Part shown: piece by piece, positions 1-4,731 of the stretch | Numbering within the stretch: the stretch's first letter is position 1 | How the letters are laid out: the number at the start of each line of letters is the position of its first letter | NCBI GenBank assembly: GCA_029067025.1 | Contig: JAIEFH010000293.1 | Span: forward strand, 1-7,651 | Direction: 5' to 3' | Length of the DNA: 7,651 bases | From: Oscillospiraceae bacterium | GTDB lineage: Bacteria; Bacillota; Clostridia; Oscillospirales; Oscillospiraceae | Made by a program: the position numbers and the translations under genes | Notes under the pieces: model-generated | The model's input: the letters and a program-made list of their open reading frames with translations, nothing else | Databases searched by the model: none | Told to the model about the DNA's origin: nothing

Positions 1-110
1 TCCCTCCCCCCTGCCCCCACAGGAGCTACGCCGGAACGGACTGGCGGGCGGCGGTGTGCTGTCATGACGCCCCGCCTGAGGAAATCGTCTTTCTCCACAT
101 CAACTCATAA
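1..110 (+). CDS. 3' end of an unidentified gene (partial)
   Basis: One frame is open from the window edge to a TAA at 108-110 and gives about 35 residues ending in ...PEEIVFLHINS. It has mostly G or C in third codon positions, as in the neighbouring genes. The stop codon is followed immediately by a strong hairpin with a T run on this strand, which fits the end of a plus-strand gene. No domain can be recognised in so short a piece. A second plus-strand frame is open to a TGA near position 65, and one minus-strand frame is also open, so the frame choice rests mainly on the terminator. The product is unknown. Confidence 0.5.
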   Translation, partial: PPPCPHRSYAGTDWRAAVCCHDAPPEEIVFLHINS

Positions 111-148
111 GCAAACCCCATCCCTCGAGGGGGATGGGGTTTGCTTTT
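109..148 (+). terminator. Rho-independent terminator between convergent genes
   Basis: A perfect 16-bp stem, AAGCAAACCCCATCCC (109-124) with its complement at 131-146, encloses a six-base loop and ends in TTTT at 145-148. The left arm overlaps the TAA of the partial plus-strand gene. The TAA of the minus-strand SLH gene lies at 147-149, in the T tract. The hairpin can serve both genes, but the minus-strand side has only a short, interrupted T stretch, so it should work best for the plus strand. Confidence 0.85.
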
Positions 149-1727
149 AGTGATACGCCCGGTAGAGAAACGCCGCGATTTCGCCGCGGGTGCACACTCT
201 GTCCGGGGCAAAGGCATCGCCGCCGCCGTAGCCCTTGGTCACGCCCTTCTCCACGGCCCAGGACACCGCCCCGGCATAGGGGGCGTCAGCGTCCACGTCG
301 GAGAAGCTGGCAGCCTCAGACGCCTCGGGGCCGTCCAGAGCCTGCCAGATGTAGGACACGGCGTCGGCCCGAGTGCACAGGGCGTCGGCATTGAAGTCAT
401 CGTCGATCATCTTCTGCTCATAAGCCCAGTCAATGGCGTCCTGATACCAGGTTTCAACGGTAACAGGGGCCTTGGCGGCGGAAGCGGGCTCATCCGCCGC
501 CCGCCACAAGAAGGTCAGGATCTGGGTGTGGGAGCAGTCCACGCCGGGGGCAAACGTGCTGCCGCCGCCGTAGCCCTTGGTAATGCCCTTCTTGGCAGCC
601 CACTGGGCCTCCTCGGCACACCATGCAGGTGTGTCGGTGAACTTGGGGACGGGCTCGGGCCGGGGGGCGCTGGGGTCATAGATGTAGGCGCTGTCGCTGA
701 GGGCAAGCCAGCCGTCGGTGTACAGATCCTTTTGCTCGTCCCGATAGACATAGGCCGTGGAGCCGGGGTTCAGGGGTATGATATAGGCCCGCCCGCCGTC
801 CTCCCGGGTGCCGCCCGCCAGGAACAGCTTGTCCGGGGCCCCGATGTTTTCGCCGTCGCAGTTGGTCACGTCCACCAGGTAGTTCTTTCCGTCCTCCATC
901 TGAACCACGTTCCACATATGGTCGCCGCCGTTCATGGAGCCGGTGACGGTGCGGCACACAATGTCCCCGTCGAATTCGGACAGGTCGCACAAGTACTGGA
1001 ACGCCTTGGAATACCCCTCGCACACCACGTTGGTATCAGGGTCGCCGTCAAACACGTTCACCAGCTGCCATGGGTCGCCGTAGGGGGAGCCGTCCGCGGT
1101 GGCCGCAAAGTCAAAGGATACCAGCCGGCAGATCTCCTGGCAGTATGCCGCCAGCTTTTCATAGTCGGATTTGTCCTGATACTTGTCCACGATGGCCTTG
1201 GCGTTTTCCGCCGCCTTCTTCGCCGCGGCCACCTTGTCCCCGCTGACGGTGGTGTCGCCGCCGTCCTGGTATGCCTCCGACACTTGGAAGGTGATGGTCA
1301 AATCCTGGACGGATGCCCGGTTCCCCTGAATGGAATAGGAAAACTTATATGCGTATTCCGCACCCATCCAGAACATCTCATAGGCACAGTCCGATGCCAG
1401 CGCGGTGTAGACCCGCTCGATGTGGAGGGTGTCCGCCACCTTTTTCTTCAGCTTGTCCACGGCGGCGCTCTCGCTGTCCCCCGCCGCCCCAAGCTCCGAC
1501 AGCGTCCAGGACAGGGCGTCCTGATCCGAGAGGATGACGACGGTGCTCGTTCTGGTTCCGTCCGCGATTTGGGCCACCTCGTCCTTCAGCGCCCGGTACA
1601 CCGCCAGATCCGCGCCGGTGAGCCGGCGGCCCGCCGCGCCTACAACCTCCGCCGCCAGCGCCGTGCCTGGCAGCAGGGTAGCCGCCAAGGCCAACGCCAG
1701 CAGAACGGCTGTCCATCGTTTCTTCAT
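147..1727 (-). CDS. Exported transglutaminase-like protein with three C-terminal SLH repeats
   Basis: The 526-residue product starts with a clear Sec signal peptide: MKKR, then a hydrophobic stretch to about residue 20, with a likely cut after ALA at residue 25. Residues about 165-300 look like a transglutaminase-like domain. C236 (VVCEGYSKAF), H270 (GGDHMWNVV) and D286 (NYLVDVTN) line up as the Cys-His-Asp triad of that superfamily. Residues about 363-410, 425-465 and 475-526 form three SLH repeats; the first and third carry TKGYGGG and end in LWRA/LYRA, and the middle one is degenerate. SLH domains usually bind secondary cell-wall polymers, so the protein probably sits on the cell surface. 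Its substrate cannot be told from sequence; such folds can be proteases or cross-linking enzymes. The ATG has GAGGGA about seven bases upstream and its own promoter. Residues 26-160 match nothing I recognise. Confidence 0.93.
   Translation of the reverse strand: MKKRWTAVLLALALAATLLPGTALAAEVVGAAGRRLTGADLAVYRALKDEVAQIADGTRTSTVVILSDQDALSWTLSELGAAGDSESAAVDKLKKKVADTLHIERVYTALASDCAYEMFWMGAEYAYKFSYSIQGNRASVQDLTITFQVSEAYQDGGDTTVSGDKVAAAKKAAENAKAIVDKYQDKSDYEKLAAYCQEICRLVSFDFAATADGSPYGDPWQLVNVFDGDPDTNVVCEGYSKAFQYLCDLSEFDGDIVCRTVTGSMNGGDHMWNVVQMEDGKNYLVDVTNCDGENIGAPDKLFLAGGTREDGGRAYIIPLNPGSTAYVYRDEQKDLYTDGWLALSDSAYIYDPSAPRPEPVPKFTDTPAWCAEEAQWAAKKGITKGYGGGSTFAPGVDCSHTQILTFLWRAADEPASAAKAPVTVETWYQDAIDWAYEQKMIDDDFNADALCTRADAVSYIWQALDGPEASEAASFSDVDADAPYAGAVSWAVEKGVTKGYGGGDAFAPDRVCTRGEIAAFLYRAYH
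219..581. repeat. Two copies of a 21-bp direct repeat inside the SLH region
   Basis: The same 21 bases occur at 219-239 and 561-581. On the minus strand they encode the TKGYGGG motif of the third and first SLH repeats. Flanking bases are similar but diverged, and the middle SLH repeat lacks the motif. This is most simply explained by repeat duplication within the gene, or by gene conversion keeping the two copies alike. Confidence 0.85.
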
Positions 1728-1758
1728 ACTGTGTCCCTCACAAGTAAAATGATAGTAT

Positions 1759-1787
1759 ATTTTATCAGATTAAAGGGGAAATTACAA
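1759..1787 (-). promoter_or_regulatory. Sigma-A-type promoter of the SLH/transglutaminase gene
   Basis: Read on the minus strand, TTGTAA (1782-1787) is followed after 17 bases by TAAAAT (1759-1764). The -10 box lies about 31 bases from the ATG, leaving room for a short leader with GAGGGA. The spacing is ideal and each box has one or two mismatches to consensus. It points away from the lipoprotein promoter, so the two genes are divergently transcribed from one AT-rich spacer. Confidence 0.6.
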
Positions 1788-1881
1788 GAGGAGCGAAAAA
1801 GCGTCCCATTTAAGATAATGGCTGCTGGGATAAAGCTCCAGCGATTTCACGAATGCAACCAATATTGACTATTTTCTATCC

Positions 1882-1910
1882 TTGTCATGGGTATAGTGTT
1901 GTGATAAAAT
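1882..1910 (+). promoter_or_regulatory. Sigma-A-type promoter of the lipoprotein gene
   Basis: TTGTCA (1882-1887) and TAAAAT (1905-1910) are separated by 17 bases, with TG one base before the -10 box as in extended -10 promoters. The start codon of the lipoprotein gene is 35 bases downstream. A TTGACT at 1865-1870 is also present but has no well-spaced -10 box. Confidence 0.6.
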
Positions 1911-1945
1911 AAAGACAATTTTTTGAATCAAATGGAGAAGTATAT

Positions 1946-2617
1946 ATGAAGTCAAAGAAGTGGATTATACTTATCGCTGTTTTTGTGTGCATTCTATCTG
2001 GGTGCGGGAAGCTTGACCTGCTCAGTCAATATAATACGGATGGAATCGCATATCTATCTTATACGGATATTGATACGGTCTGTGATACCCCGGAACTAGC
2101 ACAGGCCGGCGAAAACCTCTTACATTCTATGGAAGAACAACTTTTGCTTTCTTTCGTAGTCGACAGCAGTATTGAACTGACAGAGGAATTAGGAAAGTAT
2201 GACCATTTGATTTTAGTAAACTCACAATGGATAAAAAGATTTGGCGAAGCCGAGAGATTAGAATCTATCGAGTACAGCAGCCTATCAACTAGCATGCAGA
2301 AATTTTTGGACGCTCAAATGCCAATATGGACGATTGATGGCAGTGTATTGCCTGACGGAGTAAGTCTATATCAATACAGAAATGGTAAGCTGCTTGCATT
2401 TCCGGTTAATGTAACATTGGACGCAGCAAGGCCAATTGAGGCAACCGATCCATTGATTGTGCTTGTGGAACAGCCCACACAAACTTTGAAAGCCCGCGAG
2501 TGTTTACTTCCTCTGACTTCAAGCGGAAACATCTTGTTTACAGATGGAATGAAGCTGAAAGAGGAATTTGCAGAGAATAAACTTAAGGATTACGGCAACG
2601 TTGAACTGTTAGAGTGA
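1946..2617 (+). CDS. Predicted lipoprotein of unknown function
   Basis: The 223-residue product begins MKSKKW, followed by a hydrophobic stretch and the lipobox LSGC with Cys20. It should be exported, lipidated and held on the outer face of the cytoplasmic membrane. The remaining ~200 residues match no family I recognise. The start is supported by GGAG eight bases upstream and by a promoter 35 bases before the ATG. The gene stands alone on its strand, with a divergent neighbour upstream and a convergent one downstream. Its base composition is markedly AT-richer than its neighbours: about 42% GC by hand count of one 60-base line, against well over 60% in flanking genes. That suggests recent acquisition. 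Coding status is well supported; function is not. Confidence 0.85.
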   Translation: MKSKKWIILIAVFVCILSGCGKLDLLSQYNTDGIAYLSYTDIDTVCDTPELAQAGENLLHSMEEQLLLSFVVDSSIELTEELGKYDHLILVNSQWIKRFGEAERLESIEYSSLSTSMQKFLDAQMPIWTIDGSVLPDGVSLYQYRNGKLLAFPVNVTLDAARPIEATDPLIVLVEQPTQTLKARECLLPLTSSGNILFTDGMKLKEEFAENKLKDYGNVELLE

Positions 2618-2631
2618 TCGTGATTAGGAAA

Positions 2632-2668
2632 AAGCCCTCCCGGCTTGCGAACCGGGAGGGCTTGTTTT
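2632..2668. terminator. Bidirectional Rho-independent terminator
   Basis: A perfect 12-bp stem, AAGCCCTCCCGG (2632-2643) with its complement at 2652-2663, encloses an eight-base loop. On the plus strand TTGTTTT follows; on the minus strand the arm runs into five T. It lies 15 bases after the lipoprotein stop codon. The minus-strand VTT gene's TAA (2667-2669) overlaps its edge, so one hairpin ends both convergent genes. Confidence 0.88.
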
Positions 2669-3347
2669 ACCGCTTCAAACGCTCCATGACCGCCTGTTCC
2701 AGGCGGTCGCCATATTTCATGGCCAGCAGAAATACCGCCAGCCCCGCGATGCCCAGCAGGACGAACCCCCATAGAGGGATTGCCACCGTGGCGCTGCCCA
2801 CCATGCAGGCCACCAGCAGTCCCCAGGGCCGGGCGATGACCACCAGCAGGATAAACCGCTTGAAGGAGATGTCGGTCAAACCCGCCAGGATGCACAAAAT
2901 GTCGTCCGGGAAAAAGGGGAACAGGAAGGCCAGCAGCAGAAACACGTCCCGCTTCCGGCGGATCACGTCCAGGTATTTCTCGGACAGCTTTTCGCTGACG
3001 AATTGGCCGACGAATCTCTGCCCCAGCACCCGGGCCAGGACAAACACAATGGCGGAGCCTGCCGCCACCGCCCCCCAGGTCAGCAGGAAGGAGGGCCACA
3101 GCCCAAACAGGTACGCCCCCGCCGCGGCGGTGATGTTGCTGGGGATGGGCGCGATGACCACCGAGGCCAGTTGGATGCCGAAATAGGCCAGGTGCGACCA
3201 GGGGGCGCTGCGGGCGATGTACTCCCCCATCTGCTCCGGGGAGCCCGCCGCCTGGAAAAAGCCGGTGGCGTACAGCGCCCACACGCTGCCGCCCAAAATG
3301 GCGATGGTCAGCGCCCAGAGAAAGATTCTGCCCGTCTTACTCTGCAT
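2667..3347 (-). CDS. DedA/TVP38/TMEM64-family (VTT domain) membrane protein
   Basis: The 226-residue product is a polytopic inner-membrane protein. Hydrophobic segments lie near residues 8-28, 55-80, 84-107, 135-158, 165-188 and 191-210. Family hallmarks are the re-entrant motif APIPSNITAAAGAYLFG (66-82) and the FPFFPDD...AGLTDIS block (143-161) of the SNARE-associated/VTT domain. Members of this superfamily are thought to move lipids across membranes, and some bacterial DedA proteins affect undecaprenyl phosphate recycling and membrane potential; the substrate here is unknown. I chose the ATG at 3347 because GGGGGA lies four bases upstream. A GTG at 3359 would add four residues (MGDF) but has a poorer ribosome binding site. 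The gene has its own promoter and terminator, so it is monocistronic. Confidence 0.92.
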   Translation of the reverse strand: MQSKTGRIFLWALTIAILGGSVWALYATGFFQAAGSPEQMGEYIARSAPWSHLAYFGIQLASVVIAPIPSNITAAAGAYLFGLWPSFLLTWGAVAAGSAIVFVLARVLGQRFVGQFVSEKLSEKYLDVIRRKRDVFLLLAFLFPFFPDDILCILAGLTDISFKRFILLVVIARPWGLLVACMVGSATVAIPLWGFVLLGIAGLAVFLLAMKYGDRLEQAVMERLKR

Positions 3348-3351
3348 AAAG

Positions 3352-3357
3352 TCCCCC
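3352..3357 (-). promoter_or_regulatory. Ribosome binding site that decides the VTT gene start
   Basis: On the minus strand GGGGGA ends four bases before the ATG at 3347. The alternative GTG start at 3359 overlaps this G run and has only a weak GGAAA just upstream, so the ATG is preferred. Confidence 0.55.
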
Positions 3358-3387
3358 ACTTTCCGACACGGTCTTGGTCTGTGCTAT

Positions 3388-3415
3388 ATTATACCGGGTT
3401 TGAGAAAAAACGCAA
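3388..3415 (-). promoter_or_regulatory. Sigma-A-type promoter of the VTT membrane protein gene
   Basis: On the minus strand a consensus -10 box TATAAT (3388-3393) is preceded after 16 bases by TTGCGT (3410-3415). The -10 box lies 40 bases from the start codon. The rpsR operon terminator is about 50 bases further upstream, so this gene is transcribed separately from the ribosomal operon. Confidence 0.7.
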
Positions 3416-3462
3416 CAAAAGTTCCCTTCAAAAATCATGAAGATTTCTTTAGGATGGGCAAA

Positions 3463-3493
3463 AAATCCCCCGAAGCGACGCTTCGGGGGATTT
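3463..3493 (-). terminator. Rho-independent terminator of the rpsF-ssb-rpsR operon
   Basis: AAATCCCCCGAAGCG (3463-3477) and its complement (3479-3493) form an almost perfect palindrome that folds as a 13-14 bp stem with a tiny loop. On the minus strand it continues into a run of six T. It begins 11 bases after the rpsR stop codon. On the plus strand the hairpin is followed only by TTTCC, so it serves mainly the minus strand. Confidence 0.9.
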
Positions 3494-3504
3494 CCTTTGA
3501 CAGA

Positions 3505-3747
3505 TTAGTCGGTGACGTAGGGCAGCAGGGCCACGTGACGGGCGCGCTTGATGGCGTCGGTCAGCTGGCGCTGATGCATAGCGCAGGTGCCGGTGGTGCG
3601 GCGGGGCAGGATCTTGGAGCGCTCGGACAGATACCGCTTCAGCTTCTGGGCGTCCTTGTAGTCGATCTGTTCCACCTTGTCCACGCAGAACGCGCACACC
3701 TTGCGGCGCTTGCGGTTGCCGCGGGGCTTCGCATTATCCATAGCCAT
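3505..3747 (-). CDS. rpsR: 30S ribosomal protein S18, zinc-type (C+) form
   Basis: The 80-residue product has the full S18 signature, including KVCAFC near the N-terminus, IDYKDAQKLKRYLSERSKILPRR and AIKRARHVALLPY at the end. S18 pairs with S6 on the platform of the 30S subunit, at the central domain of 16S rRNA. C18, C21, C55 and H58 form a CxxC...CxxH set, the zinc-binding (C+) version; the Bacillus subtilis housekeeping protein lacks most of these residues. The start is the ATG at 3747, with AGGAGG nine bases upstream; the next in-frame ATG is two codons later. It is the last gene of the rpsF-ssb-rpsR operon, 37 bases after ssb and just before the terminator. The frame stays open further upstream, but that part overlaps ssb and is not coding. 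Confidence 0.97.
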   Translation of the reverse strand: MAMDNAKPRGNRKRRKVCAFCVDKVEQIDYKDAQKLKRYLSERSKILPRRTTGTCAMHQRQLTDAIKRARHVALLPYVTD

Positions 3748-3784
3748 ATTGGCAGACCTCCTTATGTTTGAGATGGCCCTTCCC

Positions 3785-4285
3785 TCAGAAGGGCAGTTCG
3801 CCGTCGTCGTCGGCCAGGTCGGAGAACTGGTCGCCACCCGACGGGATGCCGTAGTCGGCAGGGGCCGCGGGAGCCGCGGGGCGGTTGTTGCCATAGCCGC
3901 CGCCATAGCTGGGGGCGCCATAGCCGCCGTAGCTTCCGCCCCGGTCGCCGCCGTCCCCGTCCCGGCGGGAATCGCCGAAATAGACGTTGTCGGCCACTAT
4001 CTCGGCGGAGCGGCGCTTGTTGCCCTCCTTGTCAGTCCAGTCCCGGATCTGGAGCCGGCCCTCCACCACGGCCATGCGGCCCTTGGAGAAGTAGCGGCTG
4101 ACAAACTCGCCGGTTCCCCGCCAGGCCACCACGTCGATCCAGTCAGTCTGACGCTCGCCGGTATTCTTGTCCTTGAAATCGCGGTCCACCGCCAGCGTAA
4201 AGCTGGCGACAGGGGTGCCGGACTGGGTGTGGCGCAGCTCCGGGTCACGGGCCAGGCGGCCCATGATGACGATATGATTGAGCAT
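3785..4285 (-). CDS. ssb: Single-stranded DNA-binding protein
   Basis: The 166-residue product begins MLNHIVIMGRLARDPELR, a typical bacterial SSB start. The OB-fold runs to about residue 104 and includes the conserved ASFTLAVDR and WRGTGE...KGRMAVVEGRLQ blocks. A flexible linker rich in Gly, Tyr, Pro and Ala (about 108-150) follows, then an acidic C-terminal tip ending DDDGELPF, the docking site for partners in replication, recombination and repair. It is expected to act as a homotetramer coating single-stranded DNA. The ATG at 4285 has AGAGGAAG upstream; an in-frame extension to 4342 overlaps rpsF and is not part of the protein. Its place between rpsF and rpsR is the classic arrangement in Firmicutes and marks this as the housekeeping chromosomal SSB rather than a phage or plasmid copy. 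Confidence 0.97.
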   Translation of the reverse strand: MLNHIVIMGRLARDPELRHTQSGTPVASFTLAVDRDFKDKNTGERQTDWIDVVAWRGTGEFVSRYFSKGRMAVVEGRLQIRDWTDKEGNKRRSAEIVADNVYFGDSRRDGDGGDRGGSYGGYGAPSYGGGYGNNRPAAPAAPADYGIPSGGDQFSDLADDDGELPF

Positions 4286-4298
4286 GATCTTCTTCCTC

Positions 4299-4595
4299 TC
4301 AGGCGTCCTTGCCCACGATGATGGAACGCATGACGTTGACATTGATCCGCATCAGACGATCCAGCTCAGCGGGGAACGCGGGGTCGGCGGAGAAGGTCAT
4401 CAGGACGTAATAGCCCTCCTCCAGGTCGTTGATGGGGTAGGCCAGACGGCGCTTGCCCCACTCGTCCACCTCAGTCACGGTGCCGTGCCCCTCGGCCAGC
4501 TCCTTGAAGCGGGCCACCAGAGCGGCGGTATCCTCCTCGCCCAGGGCGGGGTTGATGATATAGAGCACCTCGTAGTTGCCACTTACTTTAGCCAT
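4299..4595 (-). CDS. rpsF: 30S ribosomal protein S6
   Basis: The 98-residue product matches S6 throughout: NYEVLYIINPAL at the start, WGKRRLAYPINDLEEGYYVLMTF in the middle and LDRLMRINVNVMRSIIV near the end. S6 binds S18 and sits with it on the 30S platform. The length is normal for a Gram-positive S6, without the long acidic tail seen in Escherichia coli. The ATG at 4595 has a full AAGGAGG ten bases upstream. It is the first gene of the operon; ssb follows after 13 bases. The promoter at 4700-4727 and the structured leader between them suggest control at the mRNA level. Confidence 0.97.
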   Translation of the reverse strand: MAKVSGNYEVLYIINPALGEEDTAALVARFKELAEGHGTVTEVDEWGKRRLAYPINDLEEGYYVLMTFSADPAFPAELDRLMRINVNVMRSIIVGKDA

Positions 4596-4623
4596 TGTGT
4601 TTGCACCTCCTTATGGTCTTATG

Positions 4624-4644
4624 GCCTCCGATCTCGCCGGAGGC
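4624..4644 (-). promoter_or_regulatory. Hairpin in the rpsF leader, candidate S6:S18-binding or SD-masking element
   Basis: On the minus strand GCCTCCG and CGGAGGC form a perfect 7-bp stem around a seven-base loop, inside the roughly 100-base leader of rpsF. The left arm contains CCTCC, which could pair instead with the rpsF Shine-Dalgarno AAGGAGG (4606-4612). Leaders of rpsF operons in many bacteria carry a motif bound by the S6:S18 complex, in which a CCG is bulged between a stem and a hairpin. A CCG is present at 4638-4640, but I cannot draw the described bulge with confidence. The hairpin is seen directly; a regulatory role is inferred. Confidence 0.45.
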
Positions 4645-4699
4645 AAGGATGTTGTTGTCGTACGCATATCGCATGATGAACATGGGCGCAGACTTATTT

Positions 4700-4727
4700 A
4701 GTATACACAAAAACCGGCTTTTGTCAA
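4700..4727 (-). promoter_or_regulatory. Strong promoter of the rpsF-ssb-rpsR operon
   Basis: On the minus strand a consensus TTGACA (4722-4727) is followed after 16 bases by TATACT (4700-4705). Transcription would start near 4693, giving a leader of about 98 bases before rpsF. The -35 box lies only four bases past the stop codon of the upstream transglutaminase gene. Confidence 0.85.
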
Positions 4728-4731
4728 GGGG

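Noticed and set aside
141..1868. Long plus-strand open frame of 575 codons
   Set aside because: It runs antisense to the SLH/transglutaminase gene, has a low-complexity Gly/Val/Arg-rich product with no domain and no ribosome binding site, and is a by-product of high GC in the real gene.
2590..3282. Second minus-strand frame of 230 codons overlapping the VTT gene
   Set aside because: It is a shifted frame with a Gly/Arg/Pro-rich product and runs through the terminator; the other frame carries the VTT motifs.
3677..4321. Plus-strand open frame of 214 codons opposite ssb and rpsR
   Set aside because: The Ala/Val-rich product is antisense to two certain genes and has no start signals.
4707..4726. 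Short inverted repeat ACAAAA...TTTTGT as a terminator for the transglutaminase gene
   Set aside because: The stem is only six A/T-rich pairs, has no T run after it, and lies inside the -35/-10 region of the rpsF promoter.
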